This document shows positions 32,702 through 44,199 of a stretch of 64,000 nucleotides of DNA, piece by piece. Source of the stretch: Gymnopus androsaceus JB14. Taxonomy: Eukaryota > Basidiomycota > Agaricomycetes > Agaricales > Omphalotaceae. Each line of letters opens with the position of its first letter. Position 1 is the first letter of the stretch. Location of the stretch: contig ML769398.1 of the NCBI GenBank assembly GCA_009733575.1, positions 389,932 through 453,931 on the forward strand. The letters are read 5' to 3'. A program made the position numbers and the translations under genes. The notes under the pieces are model-generated. The model was not told the origin of the DNA. It did no database searches and saw only the letters and a program-made list of their open reading frames with translations.

Positions 32702-35700
32702 TTAAACTTGAAGCTTCTCTCCAGATCTCTCTGGCTCCCCGCTCTGAGTGCCCTTCACACCAGCCAACACCCTCCAATCCCTGACCACATCCCTCAAATA
32801 CTCGTTCTTCGGATTCTTCCTCCTTCCATCCATATATGCGCCCCCATCCTCTAAACCTAAACTGGAGCCAGAGCCCGCACCGGGATTCTCATACGATTCT
32901 CCCGACCCCTCAAGCTCCCTCCTAACGACATCAACTCCAAACCTTTGCTCCATACGGTTATACAGGTGCTCTAATGCGCGGAGGCGGCGGCTGGCGCCGG
33001 ACGACCCTGAACCCGTCTTGCTATCTCGATAGTTAGGCGAAGTGAGGAAAGCACGCATGAGAGCGATGTAGAGTGTTAGGTCTGATGAGGGGAGGGTGTT
33101 CTCGGTGTTTTGTTGTGAGGGTGTGGAGTTGATAATGGAAGGAGAAGAATCTATGGACATGTTTAGATCTCTTAGAAAAGAACAAAGGATCGAATAAACG
33201 CTTACCGCCATTGTTACTACCTTGCTCCCCGATCCCACTCACAGCGCTGAGCACAGCTATATCCTTTTCCCTCTCGGTTTCACTCTTGCTCTGGGTTTCA
33301 TTTTCTGCATCCACACTCGGATCAGCTTCCTTCCCTGTGTTCGCATTCCCCTTAGACCAAGCATTTATCCTCTCTTCTTCAGCATCAGCTTTAGCCTTCA
33401 TTTCTTGCTTCGCTCTAGCCTTCTCCTCTTTCTCCTTCTGCACTAAATCCATCTTATCCTCCAACCTACCCAAAATAATCCATACCTTCCTCTCTTCCCC
33501 ATTCCACGCCCACCATCTCGCCATTTCGGTATAATGGTATATCGTAGGGGAGAGGTGGAGAGAGAGGAGCGTGCGGAGGATGTATGTGGGTGAGTCGATG
33601 CCTGGAGATGAGTTATTAGGTACTTGAGAATTAAATAGGTATAGGGTACATATACGCACCTAACGATTCATCATCACTCGAAGTAGACATATCACCTGCC
33701 CCGCTCATAAAAGACGTATGAAGCGTCAGCTTGGACGCACGCATGAGCTTGATAATGAACGGCGTGAAGCATTCGGCGATAATCGGGGAGGCATGGGCAT
33801 GTGAGGCCCAGGATGAGCTGGGGACAAGTGAGGGTGAGACTGAAGACGAGGTTTGTGATTGGGTAGTGATACGTCTCCCCCGACTCGTCCATGATTTGGG
33901 CGTTTGTAGTGTAGGATAGTATTCCTGTGAAAGCGAATCAGGAAGTGGGTCGGTGAAGGATTCGGATGTTGATTCTGATTCTGCCTCTGCTTCTGGCGGC
34001 GGCGACGCAAACCTAACCAACTCGGTCCATAACTTGCCTAGCTTTCTATTATTAGGAGTGAGGAAAGCGAGGGACTGCCAGACGAGGGCGATGTGTAGCC
34101 GCGTAGGGAAGAGTAAGGGAAAGGAATTATTGGAATTGGAAGTGGGGAGGGAGGAGAGTAATTTAAGGTAAAACTGGGATTCCAAGGAGAGGCCGTCGTC
34201 GTCATCTGGGTCATCCCTATGCCGCCGATGTATAGCCTCGAGAAAATGAAGACGGGGGACACCCTGTAGGAGGAAGAATTTTTGGAAGAGACGGAGAAGG
34301 GCGATGAGTGCGGGAGGACCGCAAGGAGGGAGGGAGGAAGAGGAGGAGGTAAGATTGTGTGCAGAGGAACCCAGTCTGAACAACAAGATCATATGTGCAT
34401 GGAGCAGATGTGATGTTGCGCGGTAGGAAAAAGGAACGCGTTGAGCGAGGGAGTGAAGGAGATGGATGGCGTTTGTACCCTGTCGCGTACCCGACCGTAA
34501 TGATATGTATGCGATGAAGAATTGGACAAGGTCTTGGGTCGGAGGCAGACCTATAGGGCTGCGTGAGCGGAGGGCGGATTTGAGGTTGCGGAGTGTTTTG
34601 TGCAGGGAAGGATGTGCGGTATAAGGAACACCCAGAGGCGGCAATGTTATTTGCCTGCTTTTAAGAATATTCTGGATACGGTCTATCCAACCCTGGTTAT
34701 CTAGACGAGAAAGCAGGAGAGAAAAGGTGTGAGTGGAAATTCTCCGTGCCTCGAATTGGGACTCTGGAATAAGAGATAGAGCATGGCTGATATGACCAGC
34801 TTCTGCGAGAAGGCGGATGGATATGTTAAGAGCTTTGCGGGCTAGTTTATAGTCCTTTTGGACGTGTGCCATGTAGAGATGGATTAACCGGAGGGATTCA
34901 TCTGGAGCGGAGAAACGAATGATGGGAGGGAGAATATGTCGATTGACATATACGTGATAGCCCTTCTCTGCTAGGAGAAGGATGAGGGCTCGTAGCAGTG
35001 GGAGAGGAGCAGGAGCTGAACGGACATAAGGTTGGAGTAAAGACAAGTTAGGACTTCCGGTTCCAGATGGGTAATACTTGAACCAAAATTGGAGTTCAGA
35101 GATGCGGTCTTGGGCTGAGAACCCAAGCGTGCTGGAGAGAGCAAGAGCTGCTGGCCGTTCGAATATGGGGTCTGGCGGGATCTCGATTCCGAGCGCGGTG
35201 AGATCAGCGACAAGTCGGCGAGCTGCAGCGTAGTTGGAAGCTCCTCCTTCTTCAAGAAGCTCATGCAGAGCTTCGAGCGAAGTTGTTGGAACCACGCCCA
35301 GCGGAGTCAATGCATCGTATGCGGCCTGGTAATCTTCTTCCGATTCAAACGCGTCGTCCTCCAATGATTCAAGTTTATTTGGCTGGAGTGCCCAATGAAC
35401 TTCTAATGCATCAGAAGAATTGAGCATTGGAAGGATTTTTTCTTTGACAGTGGAATGATAACTAGAACAAGTTAGTGCCAATTAAATAAAAAGAATAAGA
35501 CTCACCCTTTGGCTGCTAAAATCATACCAGCTCTGTGCAACAGATGTGGCTTTGGATTGTCCAATATATGCGCCAATAATCTGTTTGGGGGATCTACTCC
35601 AGCTGGATAAAGCGACAAAAATTTCTGCATTGTCGTAGTGTCCGTCTCTGCCACATCCAAAGCTGCAGCTTCATATTTTGTAGAGTGTGGAACAGTGCTC

Positions 35701-35822
35701 AGATCCAAAGACCTCAGCAGAATAGATGCTTTTTCATACTCTCTACTCCGAACGAGTTGTGCCAATGTAGGGGGGGCTGCAGTGTGCACTCGTCGAGCGA
35801 TCGCGAGTGACAAGCTGAGCAT
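32702..35822 (-). CDS. Putative mitochondrial helical-repeat (PPR-like) protein
   Basis: The ATG at 35820-35822 gives MLSLSLAIARRVHTAAPP, a good mitochondrial presequence. The long middle exon (35478-33660) contains repeated pairs of helices such as ASILLRSLDLSTVPHS, NYAAARRLVADLTALGIEIP, RLIHLYMAHVQKDYKLARKA, ISHALSLIPESQF and TFSLLLSRLDNQGWIDRIQN, with the spacing of pentatricopeptide-like repeats. After introns at about 33660-33610 and 33205-33160, the chain continues with a Lys/Glu-rich segment (DLVQKEKEEKARAKQEMKAK) and ends LAGVKGTQSGEPERSGEKLQV at 32702. Roughly 950-1000 residues. A role in mitochondrial mRNA processing or translation is inferred only from presequence and repeats. It is divergent from SEH1 with 70 bases between the start codons. 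Confidence 0.62.
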
Positions 35823-35892
35823 AGAGCGCTCAAATTTAGCGCTGGAGCGTGACTTTCTACGCGCTACAGTAACATGTCACACTCGCTGAACC
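35823..35892. promoter_or_regulatory. Compact divergent promoter
   Basis: Only 70 bases separate the start codons of the PPR-like gene (leftward) and SEH1 (rightward). Both promoters and 5' UTRs must overlap here or extend into coding sequence. No TATA box is evident. Confidence 0.5.
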
Positions 35893-36940
35893 ATGCTTCA
35901 AACGGCCTTGATCCCGAATGCTCACAACGACCTCGTAACTACTGCTGCATACGACTATTATGGCTTGAGGCTAGCCACGTGCAGCTTAGACCAACGCATC
36001 TGTATTTGGTCTCTTGACGAGCAAACCAGCCAATGGCAGCTCCAAGACGATTGGAAAGCCCACGACGCGCCTGTCGCTCATATCGCTTGGGCTCATCCAG
36101 AATTCGGAGATGTAATTGCCAGTGCTGGTTTCGACCGCACTGTCAAAATTTGGGAGAGATCCACTGGAGGTTGGGTAGAAAAAGCAGTTCTCCTAGATGC
36201 TAGAGCAAGCGTTCGTCAAGTCGAATTTGCTCCCAATGCTTTTGGGTTGAGATTGGCAACTATATCTACGGATGGAATGTTGCGGGTTTATGATTGTCTT
36301 GAACAGACTAGATTGGATGCTTGGTTGTTGTCAGAGCAGCTCGATCCATGTCCTGCTACTCCAGACGCTGCTCCGAGCACTAGGGAAGCTAATGGTGGAT
36401 GGACAATTTCTTGGTGCAAGGATCGTTACTGGGGTCAACTTATTGCTTGTGCTAGTGGTATCAAGGCTCCCGTTTCAGTGAGTAAAGCTTGGGGTTCATT
36501 GAGCTAGTCTAACTTTTTTTTTGTAGATTATTCAAATTTCTCCTTCACAGTCTCCACAAACCATTCTTAAACTTGAACCGCCAATACCCGACACAGTAAC
36601 AACACTATCTTGGGCACCTGGATGTGGAAGATCATATCATCTTCTTGCAACTGGCGGACGGGATGGGCATGTCAGGATATGGAAGGTGTTTACAGACGAT
36701 GAAGATGCTCCATCATGGACTGCACAGCTCGTTGCAGATTTTGATGACCATGCACAAGGCGGAACCGTAGGAAAAGTTGAGTGGAATCTTACCGGTACAC
36801 TCTTATCATCAACTGGCTCTGACGGCCGCGTACGACTATGGAAAGCCACATCGTCATCGGGTCTGGGAGGCAGAATTTGGAGGTCTGCAGGAAGCATTGG
36901 GGTTGAACAACAACAACAGATGGATGAGAGTAGCGTATAA
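35893..36940 (+). CDS. SEH1: Nucleoporin SEH1 (WD40)
   Basis: WD40 subunit shared by the Nup84/Nup107 outer ring of the nuclear pore and the SEA/GATOR2 complex at the vacuole. The start gives MLQTALIPNAHNDLVTTAAY. Blades read YYGLRLATCSLDQRICIWSL, DDWKAHDAPVAHIAWAHPEF, IASAGFDRTVKIWER, FGLRLATISTDGMLRVYD, then the SEH1-specific SWCKDRYWGQLIACASG, intron 36480-36526, then TTLSWAPGCGRSYHLLATGG, GHVRIWKV, TVGKVEWNLTGTLLSSTGSD and RVRLWKA; stop 36938-36940. About 334 residues, normal for the family. Sec13 is the nearest alternative but lacks the large insert and the CKDRYWG block. Confidence 0.9.
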
Positions 36941-37037
36941 TATCATAAATCCATCGCATTCTCTTCCCCTACTCGGCGTAGTAAAAGTCTGTATTATTAC
37001 CATTAGTTTTAATAGTGCAGCGACTAGTCTTGTACAC

Positions 37038-38447
37038 TCACTGTTCGAATAAATCCATCGATCCCACGCCAGAATCACCCCGCAAAGGAATCCAACTACT
37101 CAAAGGGCTCGTACCCGGCTCGTAGGAAGCTTCAGAGACGTAAAGGAGTAGACCATCAGGTTGAATCGTAGTGCTGGTAGTAGATTGTGTACGATCAACA
37201 TCCATATCTCCTCCAGACGTCGTCTCACCAATCCGAACATCAACGGTCCGAGCACTTCGTGCCGACGGGATGACAGTGGAGAGGAGCGTAGAAAGAGTGA
37301 GCGGTGATGCATGGTAGGGCACCGGGAGAAGTGTGGTTGGGTAGGAGAATGTGTATGCGGACGCGGAGGTGGAGGAGGAATTCGAAGGAGGGGCAAGGGA
37401 AGAAAGTTCGTTCAGACGTGTGTCGCGCCACCAGAATCGGAATCCAGCTTCACAATCTCCAACATCCTGCCCTTTCCATTTCATCACGTCCAGCACGTGT
37501 AATACGCCATTGGATCGCCAGTTGGCATCGAGAATACAGTCAAGAACGGTCCGTGGAGGAAGAGAGGAGGGAAACCATTGTATGAGAGGTTTTCCGAGGA
37601 CTCGAGAGCGGAGAGTCATGTTGGAATCGACTTTGGAATGAGAGGTGAGTTGGGCAAGTGTAAGAGATGAGTTCATGCTTACCAGTGGAATTATAGCCCG
37701 GTCCATCTCGGGTAATGGCCAAACAGCGCTTACCGATTGGAACTGGGGAGAGAGCGACCCAGGAAGTGTATAGGTCTGGTGGGAGATTGTCGTTGACCTG
37801 TTGCCCATTATCTCCAGTCATGGATTCATCGAGCGACATCTCAAGCAGCTCAGCATACATGCATTTATCCGCCCATTGAGAGTTGGCAGAGGCGTTCCCT
37901 GCAACGCGGGATTTGGATTTGGATTTGCTATTCGTCTTTTTCTGTTGTTTCTTTATTTTCGAATTGGGTTTCGATTTTGATGAACTTGCGCTTGGTTGTT
38001 CAGCATCCGTATCCTTCAGTGCGTCTGTAAACGACGCTAAACCACTATGGACGACTTTAATTCCATCCGGTCTAGGATTTTCTGCAAGTAGATCCTGTTG
38101 CTCCTCATCTTCCTCATCGATATCGGCATTAGAATTGGATCCAGCAAGAGTTAGCGAGGCAAACGCGTCGAGTTGTTGATCAATATTCCGGGAAAGATTG
38201 AATTTGGCAGCACGCTTCTGGAGAACAATGTGAGATTGATCTGAACTGAGTGACTTGCAGAGAAGCACACACTCGTTTTTGGTCTGCAAGAGCCTGCAGA
38301 TGGTCAGGCAAAACATCGAAATTACAACAAAGTAGTTACTTTTTCTCGCCGCGCAGCCTGTGATGATTGAGGCGAGATCAGACTTGAGTGCGAAGGAGGA
38401 AGCTTGTATGAAGATTTTCGATCCTGAGTGCGCAAGTCTGAGGCCAT
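37038..38447 (-). CDS. Snurportin-1
   Basis: Import adaptor that binds the trimethylguanosine cap of snRNAs and carries snRNPs into the nucleus with importin beta. The ATG at 38445-38447 gives MASDLRTQDRKSSYKLPPSH; a basic N-terminus (AARREK, RLLQTKNE) could be the importin-beta-binding region. A disordered Lys/Ser segment (KPNSKIKKQQKKTNSKSKSK) precedes the cap-binding fold: TSWVALSPVPIGKRCLAITR, LPPRTVLDCILDANWRSNGV, LHVLDVMKWKGQDVGDCEAG, FRFWWRDTRLNELSS, and PDGLLLYVSEASYEPGTSPL with SSWIPLRG; the stop is at 37038-37040. These blocks follow human snurportin (LDCI, YVLDVMCWRG, DFRFYW, DGLLFYHKQTHYSPGSTPL). About 400 residues with a few short introns. Confidence 0.88.
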
Positions 38448-38522
38448 GGTCGTGTGAGAGCAAGATACGTTCAGCACGTGAACCGCGTTGACGCGCCTTC
38501 CCGGGCTCCCACTATTGCCACT
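38448..38522. promoter_or_regulatory. Divergent promoter with CACGTG box
   Basis: Seventy-five bases lie between the start codons of snurportin and the membrane-protein gene. A palindromic CACGTG (38475-38480), the site of basic helix-loop-helix factors such as Cbf1, sits 28 bases from one ATG and 43 from the other. The flanking sequence resembles the alpha/beta hydrolase promoter. Confidence 0.45.
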
Positions 38523-39602
38523 ATGACTTTTTTGAAACCCTCCAGTAAGTCTGGAACTGAAAGGCAAATTCATCCAATATTGATTCATATTTACAGACGC
38601 TATTGCCCTGGCTGTATTTCCTTCCTTGGTTGCTCTCGCTTGCCACTTTATATTCGGACATGCCGCTGAATCTTTGCTATTGCCGAAATTGAAAGCACAG
38701 TGTCCCCAAATCTCTCTCGGGGAGGAAACACCTTATCGTCTGCCTTACACGGGGGCTCAATCCATAGATGAAGCGCTCTGTGGCATCGTAGCATTCTTCC
38801 ATGCATCTTTTGGTCCACAAGTCGCGCCATTCCTCACCTATTTCCTCCTTTCCTGCGCTCCTATCCTGGCTCATGTATATTTCGAGTCATATAGGCCTAA
38901 CCGTCCTTTTACCTTGGCCTTCCCCCTCGTATTCGCTCTGGCTATGCAACTCCTCTCGTTCGGGGCTACCTTTTCCGTTTATTGGCTGGTATTCGTCGTC
39001 TCAGGTGCCGCGCAGTCTCCCTCATTAGGACGGCAAACCATGGTCACCAAAGCTCATGCACAATCTACTCTATTCGGGATATTCATTGGCATGATTATCC
39101 TCACAGGATGCATGATGGTCCTCCAGGATCCCTATATCACTGCCATCTGGCAAGCGTTTCCAGTCGCGGTCTCTGTTGCTTCATTCTTTCACCTCTTGGT
39201 GAGACCTGCATCTCAGCACCCTGATTCAGGCTTTGAGATAATCCGTGGTTTCTACCTCGCCTCATTCATTATAATATCATCCCTTCACCTCAGTTTCATT
39301 ACCTCGAAAAGCATGGACGAGCTGAAAGCTCTGTTACTGCCATCCGATTCAAGTTCTTCCATCCTCTACATCCATTGAATTGCAGGCTCTCAATCTCCTT
39401 CAAGTGGGACGCGGTCTTTGGGCTGCTAGCGTCGCTTTTGGGGACTGTCTGGTTTGGCAGGAACTTGAAGCAGATTCTTGGATTGCTTGCGTGGAATCTG
39501 CTGGCAACCCCGCTCGTGGGTCCTGGCGCGGCCTTTGCAGGGGCTGTTCTATGGCGCGAGTCCCGTCTTCACGAGGATATCAAAAGCGTTAAAACCGAAT
39601 AA
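38523..39602 (+). CDS. Polytopic integral membrane protein (fungal family)
   Basis: Exon 1 encodes MTFLKPS; after an intron (GTAAGT...ACAG) the protein continues NAIALAVFPSLVALACHFIF. About seven or eight hydrophobic segments are visible, including APFLTYFLLSCAPILAHVYF, FALAMQLLSFGATFSVYWLV, TLFGIFIGMIILTGCMMVL, GFYLASFIIISSLHLSF, AVFGLLASLLGTVWFG and LLAWNLLATPLVGPGAAFA. Near 39320-39380 the frame must change; a weak donor (CT|GTTACT) joined to TTGCAG|GCTCTC keeps the frame and gives LSISFKWDAVFG. The stop is TAA 39600-39602. The FHASFGPQ and ESYRPNRP blocks recall a widespread uncharacterised fungal membrane family with similarity to membrane terpene cyclases; I cannot assign an activity. 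Confidence 0.68.
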
Positions 39603-39780
39603 GGTATCTAGGTGCATTTGTTTAGTATATCTCTTATTATTTCATACGAGATGCTGGAATGGTAACAGCTACAATAGTTGTATTCACCTAGTTGTATCGT
39701 ACTCAGACATCTTGATGGGATGAGTTATCTCTTCCAACCAAGCAACGCTCTTCATTTCACCGAAACTAGTCGAAATAAAT

Positions 39781-41029
39781 CTACATCGTTTTCTCCCATC
39801 CCGGGAAATAGGGATCGCAATCAAGAGTCCTCACTTCCCAATCCACCGGAACCCATCCCTTCTCCTCCTGCTCCTTACTCCACTCCTCCAACGCCGGAAT
39901 GGCTTTGTGCTCAATATGCCAAGTTCCCTTATACTCCATAAGGTTCTTCTTCCCTTCCTTGAGAACTTTCAACACAAGGTGTGGAATAAATGGTTCGTTT
40001 CGGAAGCTAGTGAACGGGGTGAACAAGGCTTTGAAGTTGAATATGATGGCCCCGGATCGCGGCAACCTTCGCAGTGTCTGCCAATCAACCCGCAGGAATA
40101 TATCTTCAAGTTTCAAATCAGGATTCTGGGTGGTTCGAGTGGCAAAGTGAGGATCATCCTCCTGAAGCCAGAGTGGTTGCCCAACTTCCAAGCCCCACGA
40201 TCCCCGCTGTATAGGTTTATCGGCGGGCATCTTGGAGAAGAACCTGCAAGGGGTGGGTACCATAAGGTTTCAATGGGCGTTAAACGACTTACCTGTCCAT
40301 GGAAAACTCCATCTTATCCTTATAGTCTGGCACCGGGTCATGGATTGCCTTCAATGGTTTCCCAATCTTTGTCCCCACATTCCACCCTATTGACGAACAG
40401 GAGACACCTCCCACCATCCTAAACTCGCCAGTCTTTGGATCCGGTAGGGTCATGAGGAAGTCTTCCGGCACATTATCGTTAATGACCACTAGTGGGTCTT
40501 CCTTGTCGATATTAGACTGGGTACCCAAGATGCGGTTGTGGAAAACTCCCGTGCGATTGTCTAGCTGAAACTGGTTGGGGTATCGCACGCAAAGGAATTG
40601 GACGACCATTTCCATTAGCTCTCTACAAGCGAGCTCACTTCCCGGAAGGGCGTCGATAATCTTCTTGCCATAGTTTGCATAAAGTGTTTTCCTTTCTGCA
40701 ACACGCTCTCGGTAGGTCGATTCCAGCTCAAGCCAATAATCCGGTTCCATCTTTTTTAGAGCTGAGAGCAATACATCAGATCCCACTGGCTTCTACGAAT
40801 AAGAGCAACGTACACATCGTCTGGTGATACGCCCATCGGAACGGACGATATGGTCTGGCTTTGGCCTTGTCCACGTCGAAATCTGGGAGAGGAGTGGGAG
40901 GTGGTACTCCAGATAGCTTGAAATAATCCAAGCGCTGACGTCCAGCCACAAAGGCTTGCCAAAGTGAAAGCACGCGAACAATACAGTGACGGAGACTAGG
41001 CTGTAAAGTAAGAGCGGGGATGTATCCAT
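39781..41029 (-). CDS. DUF3445 / heme-dependent oxidative N-demethylase-like protein
   Basis: Membrane-anchored member of the DUF3445 family, whose bacterial relatives are heme-dependent oxidative N-demethylases. The proposed ATG at 41027-41029 gives MDTSPLLLYSLVSVTVLFAC, a probable membrane anchor. The conserved core begins in another frame: SGVPPPTPLPDFDVD, ARPYRPFRWAYHQTM, then after an intron SLKKMEPDYWLELESTYRER. Further blocks are RYPNQFQLDNRTGVFHNRIL, EDFLMTLPDPKTGEFRMVGG, SCSSIGWNVGTKIGKPL, and WQTLRRLPRSGAIIFNFKAL; stop 39781-39783. How the N-terminal exon joins the core is unclear: an intron from GTCTCC to GACGTCAG would work, or there is a one-base error. The start of this gene abuts the 1.85-kb duplicated segment. 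Confidence 0.78.
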
Positions 41030-41050
41030 TGCTTGACGAAGGAAAGATAC

Positions 41051-42908
41051 GTTCTGATTCGCACACCAGATACTTTTAAGCATTGCTACCTCATGGAGTC
41101 GGCCGTATTATCTATTCAGCGCTACCGAGGCAGACGAAAGAAAAGGGAGGCCGATTCCGAATACCTTCCCGTTGTAGATAAGAACCATAAGTGTGACCAA
41201 ATTTAAACTCGGTCCTTAGTAGTGGTCTAGGCCTGGTAGTATAAACCTAGCCAATGAGAACGATATCTTGGTGCTACCGATTCAACGTTGGCGTGCGCCG
41301 AGACCATGACATTGTCAAATGATCATATACTTCAGCGTCCACATTCAATTTCGTGCAAGTCCCTGCAAAATAATTCATGCAATTACGCTTCCCTGTCATT
41401 TAAAACCGTATGGGAAACCTCATGTTTCTAGTCTGGACGCTTCAAAACGAGACAAGGATCTCCTCCTCCTACGAACATCGGAAGTCCAAGCTCACCTTAT
41501 CATGCCCTTATCGAAGTATTGTCTTTGAAACGGGTGTCCGTGCCCTACTTCGCTCTCCGTACACGAGCCGAAAGGTCAATCGATATCCCAGGATAAAAGG
41601 GAGACTGATACAGAATAATCAACAGGCAATTCTAATGTATTCCAGCTTTGGATAATGTACAATGGGATAGTAAATGTGTGTTTGCCAGTGTCGCAGGAGG
41701 ATGAGGGATAGAAGATGAGGCGAGGGTAAAGTCATCAAGTCGGAAACGTGGCCAGCCTAAGTTGGCAGGGGACGTAGCGAGGAGGGGGGAAAGTAAAGGG
41801 CATGCAAACGAAGCAAAGCAATGAAAAAGAGAACCAGATGAAGCCCAAAGCTGAAAATGAAAGCAAGAGAGGTGGCGCAGTCCAAGTCAGATAGATACAT
41901 GATAATAAATGCGGAGAAGATGTAAAGAAGCCTAGATGGTGAGGATTACTGTTCCGAATATGTGGTGAAAGATTAGAGTGCACGTCTTTGTTACGCTGCG
42001 GCATGAATGGTAGTGTCCGTCCCTTCCAATGTATGGTGAGGACCGCGACCGTTCAAAAATGCAAGAGTCGTCGGTGTTGTTGGCGTTGTAGGTCTGGATT
42101 CGTTATCACCCATTTCCGTCTCCTGCTCTGAAAAGTACTCTGAATCTGACATTGTAGGTGTTTCAGACCCTGAACCACTACCCATGACGCCAAATTCATT
42201 CACGGACTCTTTAGCTGTTGCAAAAGACCGGAAAGAGGAGGCACGAGATTCTGATCGCATGCTGGGTGCACCCGAAGGATGAGCTTCAAAGGCGGTTTGA
42301 TTGCGGAAGGAGGTTGGCGGGAGTTTGGACGATGTTGGTATAGAGGCGGTAGCAGGAGAAGAAAGAGGTGCACTTTGGGGCACGGATGTCGACACTGGAG
42401 GAGATACGATAGTATCTTTGGCAGAAGTCTCAGGTAAGTGAGACGAGTGGACCTCCTTCGGGGATTCAGGTACCTCGACGACGGGAGAAGATTGGACCGC
42501 ATCTACTGTTGTAGATACTTCTGGCTTTAATTCCCCCGTTGTTAGTTTGAGCTCCTGCACTTCATCCTGAGTAGGCGAAGATAATTCGACACCTGTGGCC
42601 GGTGTATTAGGATCCACAACCGAAACAGGTCGAGAGCTCCCGTGTACACGGATTTCTGGAGTCTCCAGAACACTCGACGTATTGGAGCCACTGCTTTCTC
42701 CACTACTCTCGCTTGAGCGACCAGCAGAGTCAGATGTATTTGGAGCATTCGCGCCAGCCTCCGTCGAGCGGCTCTGCGACCTGAGCCTCGATCCCGACGC
42801 AGCAGCACTCTCTGTTTGTTCAAACTCTGGCGGTGGGTTCAAGTCTTGCGTGCTTCTTGCATGGGCAATAGCGTCCTCTCCATACGGCATCCCAAATCTC
42901 GAGAAAGC
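41051..42908. repeat. Direct repeat, copy I (1.85 kb)
   Basis: This segment recurs in the same orientation at 47110-48944 with very high identity by eye. It begins TGATTCGCACACCAGATACT in both copies, just upstream of the DUF3445 gene here, runs through a non-coding stretch (41092-41990) that is the 3' flank of a minus-strand gene, and ends inside coding sequence at about CGAGAA(A/C)GCGTC. Differences include a 33-base insertion here near 41150, a missing 30-base piece near 41270, and an in-frame 9-base coding indel. Confidence 0.9.
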
Positions 42909-44162
42909 GTCACCAAGCACGCTGACATGGCCAATACCATTCCACCACTCAACAATTATCGGATTTACCTTCGCGTATTCAACACTCTGCTGCACGAAAG
43001 CGAATCCTGCGACATGCTCGTTCCTCATGGATAATGACCATTTAGATGAAACAGAAGTCGCCGACTCGACCTCGGAATCAATCTCTATGTCGAAAATCAC
43101 CATCCCATGGTGTGGGCTGACCTTCCTCACTAGAGTCAAATAAAGCCTCCGATGAATCACTGTCAGATTCTGCGCCAGGTTCTGTGTCAGATTCTGCAGA
43201 GGGGCGGGTTTCGCGAGAGTCTTCCCAAGGGCTTAGGTCCTGCCAATGCAGGTCCAGACCGAGCTCATCGGTTATCGTCTTGATCTGTTTCAGTACATCG
43301 AGAGCTAAATTGGGGGGCATGTTGACTCTTGCGATATTGCAATGAGGAAACGCCGTATAGAGAAGCGAGATCTTGTCTTGGTTGACCTCTTGCATTAGCC
43401 GGTATACTTCATCTTCATAGAGACTTTTGTCTGGGTCATTCATGGAAGCAAGTGTCGGTAGTACCTCTGCAGACATGTACCGAAGTGATTCCAGGAGTGG
43501 TAGACACGCAGGGTGGAATGGTCCGCGCATGAGGTTGAGGCGTAGACAAGTTAACCTGCTATTTAGCACGGTATGGCCCGGATCTTTGTTGGCATCCAAT
43601 GCCCACAGTCTGTCAATCGAAGGCACAACCGACTTGGGCTGGAAGTAGGTATCTGTAATTATTTAAGAATACCGCCTCCCTTCGAATACCAGGAGATATG
43701 TACCTTGGAGCAACCTATTTGGGTTATGAAAGTCGGGATAGCGGCGGCACCACCGGTATCTCCTAGTTTTCCAGTCGTGCGCTGGTAGCGGCGTCGAGGC
43801 AGGTATTGGCGACTAAATAGGTCATTAGAAAGAATCGAGATCATAGGCGCAAAGCGTACATACACTTGCTTTCACAAGGGCCACGTGAAGTTTAGTGTAC
43901 GTTCGATGCTAAGAGTAACGACACGCCTACCCACATGAATGGTCTGCCTCTTTACCCACTCTCTAATGTGCTCATCCGTCCTTGTCCATCCGGTTTCGTC
44001 AAGAACGTGGGTAAATATTTCCAGATAATCCACGTCTGAGCACACCTGCAGACTATCCAGGAGATGCTTCATTTGTATTTCCCTTGATATTCCGCGAGAA
44101 GGCAGCTGTTGAATATCGTGATGGATGGCGGTGGCAACGGTATCAAGTGATGGAGGTCTCAT
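41991..44162 (-). CDS. Chimeric gene: unknown N-terminal part fused to a duplicated C-terminal domain
   Basis: The ATG at 44160-44162 gives MRPPSLDTVATAIHHDIQQL and EIQMKHLLDSLQV; exons at about 43800-43690 (HDWKTRRYRWCRRYPDFHNP), 43655-43140 (SVVPSIDRLWALDANKDPG; LPLLESLRYMSAEVLPTLAS; LDLHWQDLSPWEDSRE) and a last exon from about 43110. A 37-base intron (GTCAGC...CATAG) joins SSEE to IDSEVESATSVSSKWSLSM. The last exon then runs WWNGIGHVSVLG and straight on into DAFSRFGMPYGEDAIAHARS, the start of a C-terminal part of about 305 residues shared with the membrane-protein gene at 48.0-50.4 kb, stopping at 41991. The junction is exactly the repeat boundary and is in frame. The N-terminal part is not recognised; more exons probably lie upstream (44200-45120). 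Confidence 0.55.
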
Positions 44163-44199
44163 GCTGATAGATTTAAGAGAATAGTTCAACTCCTACTAG

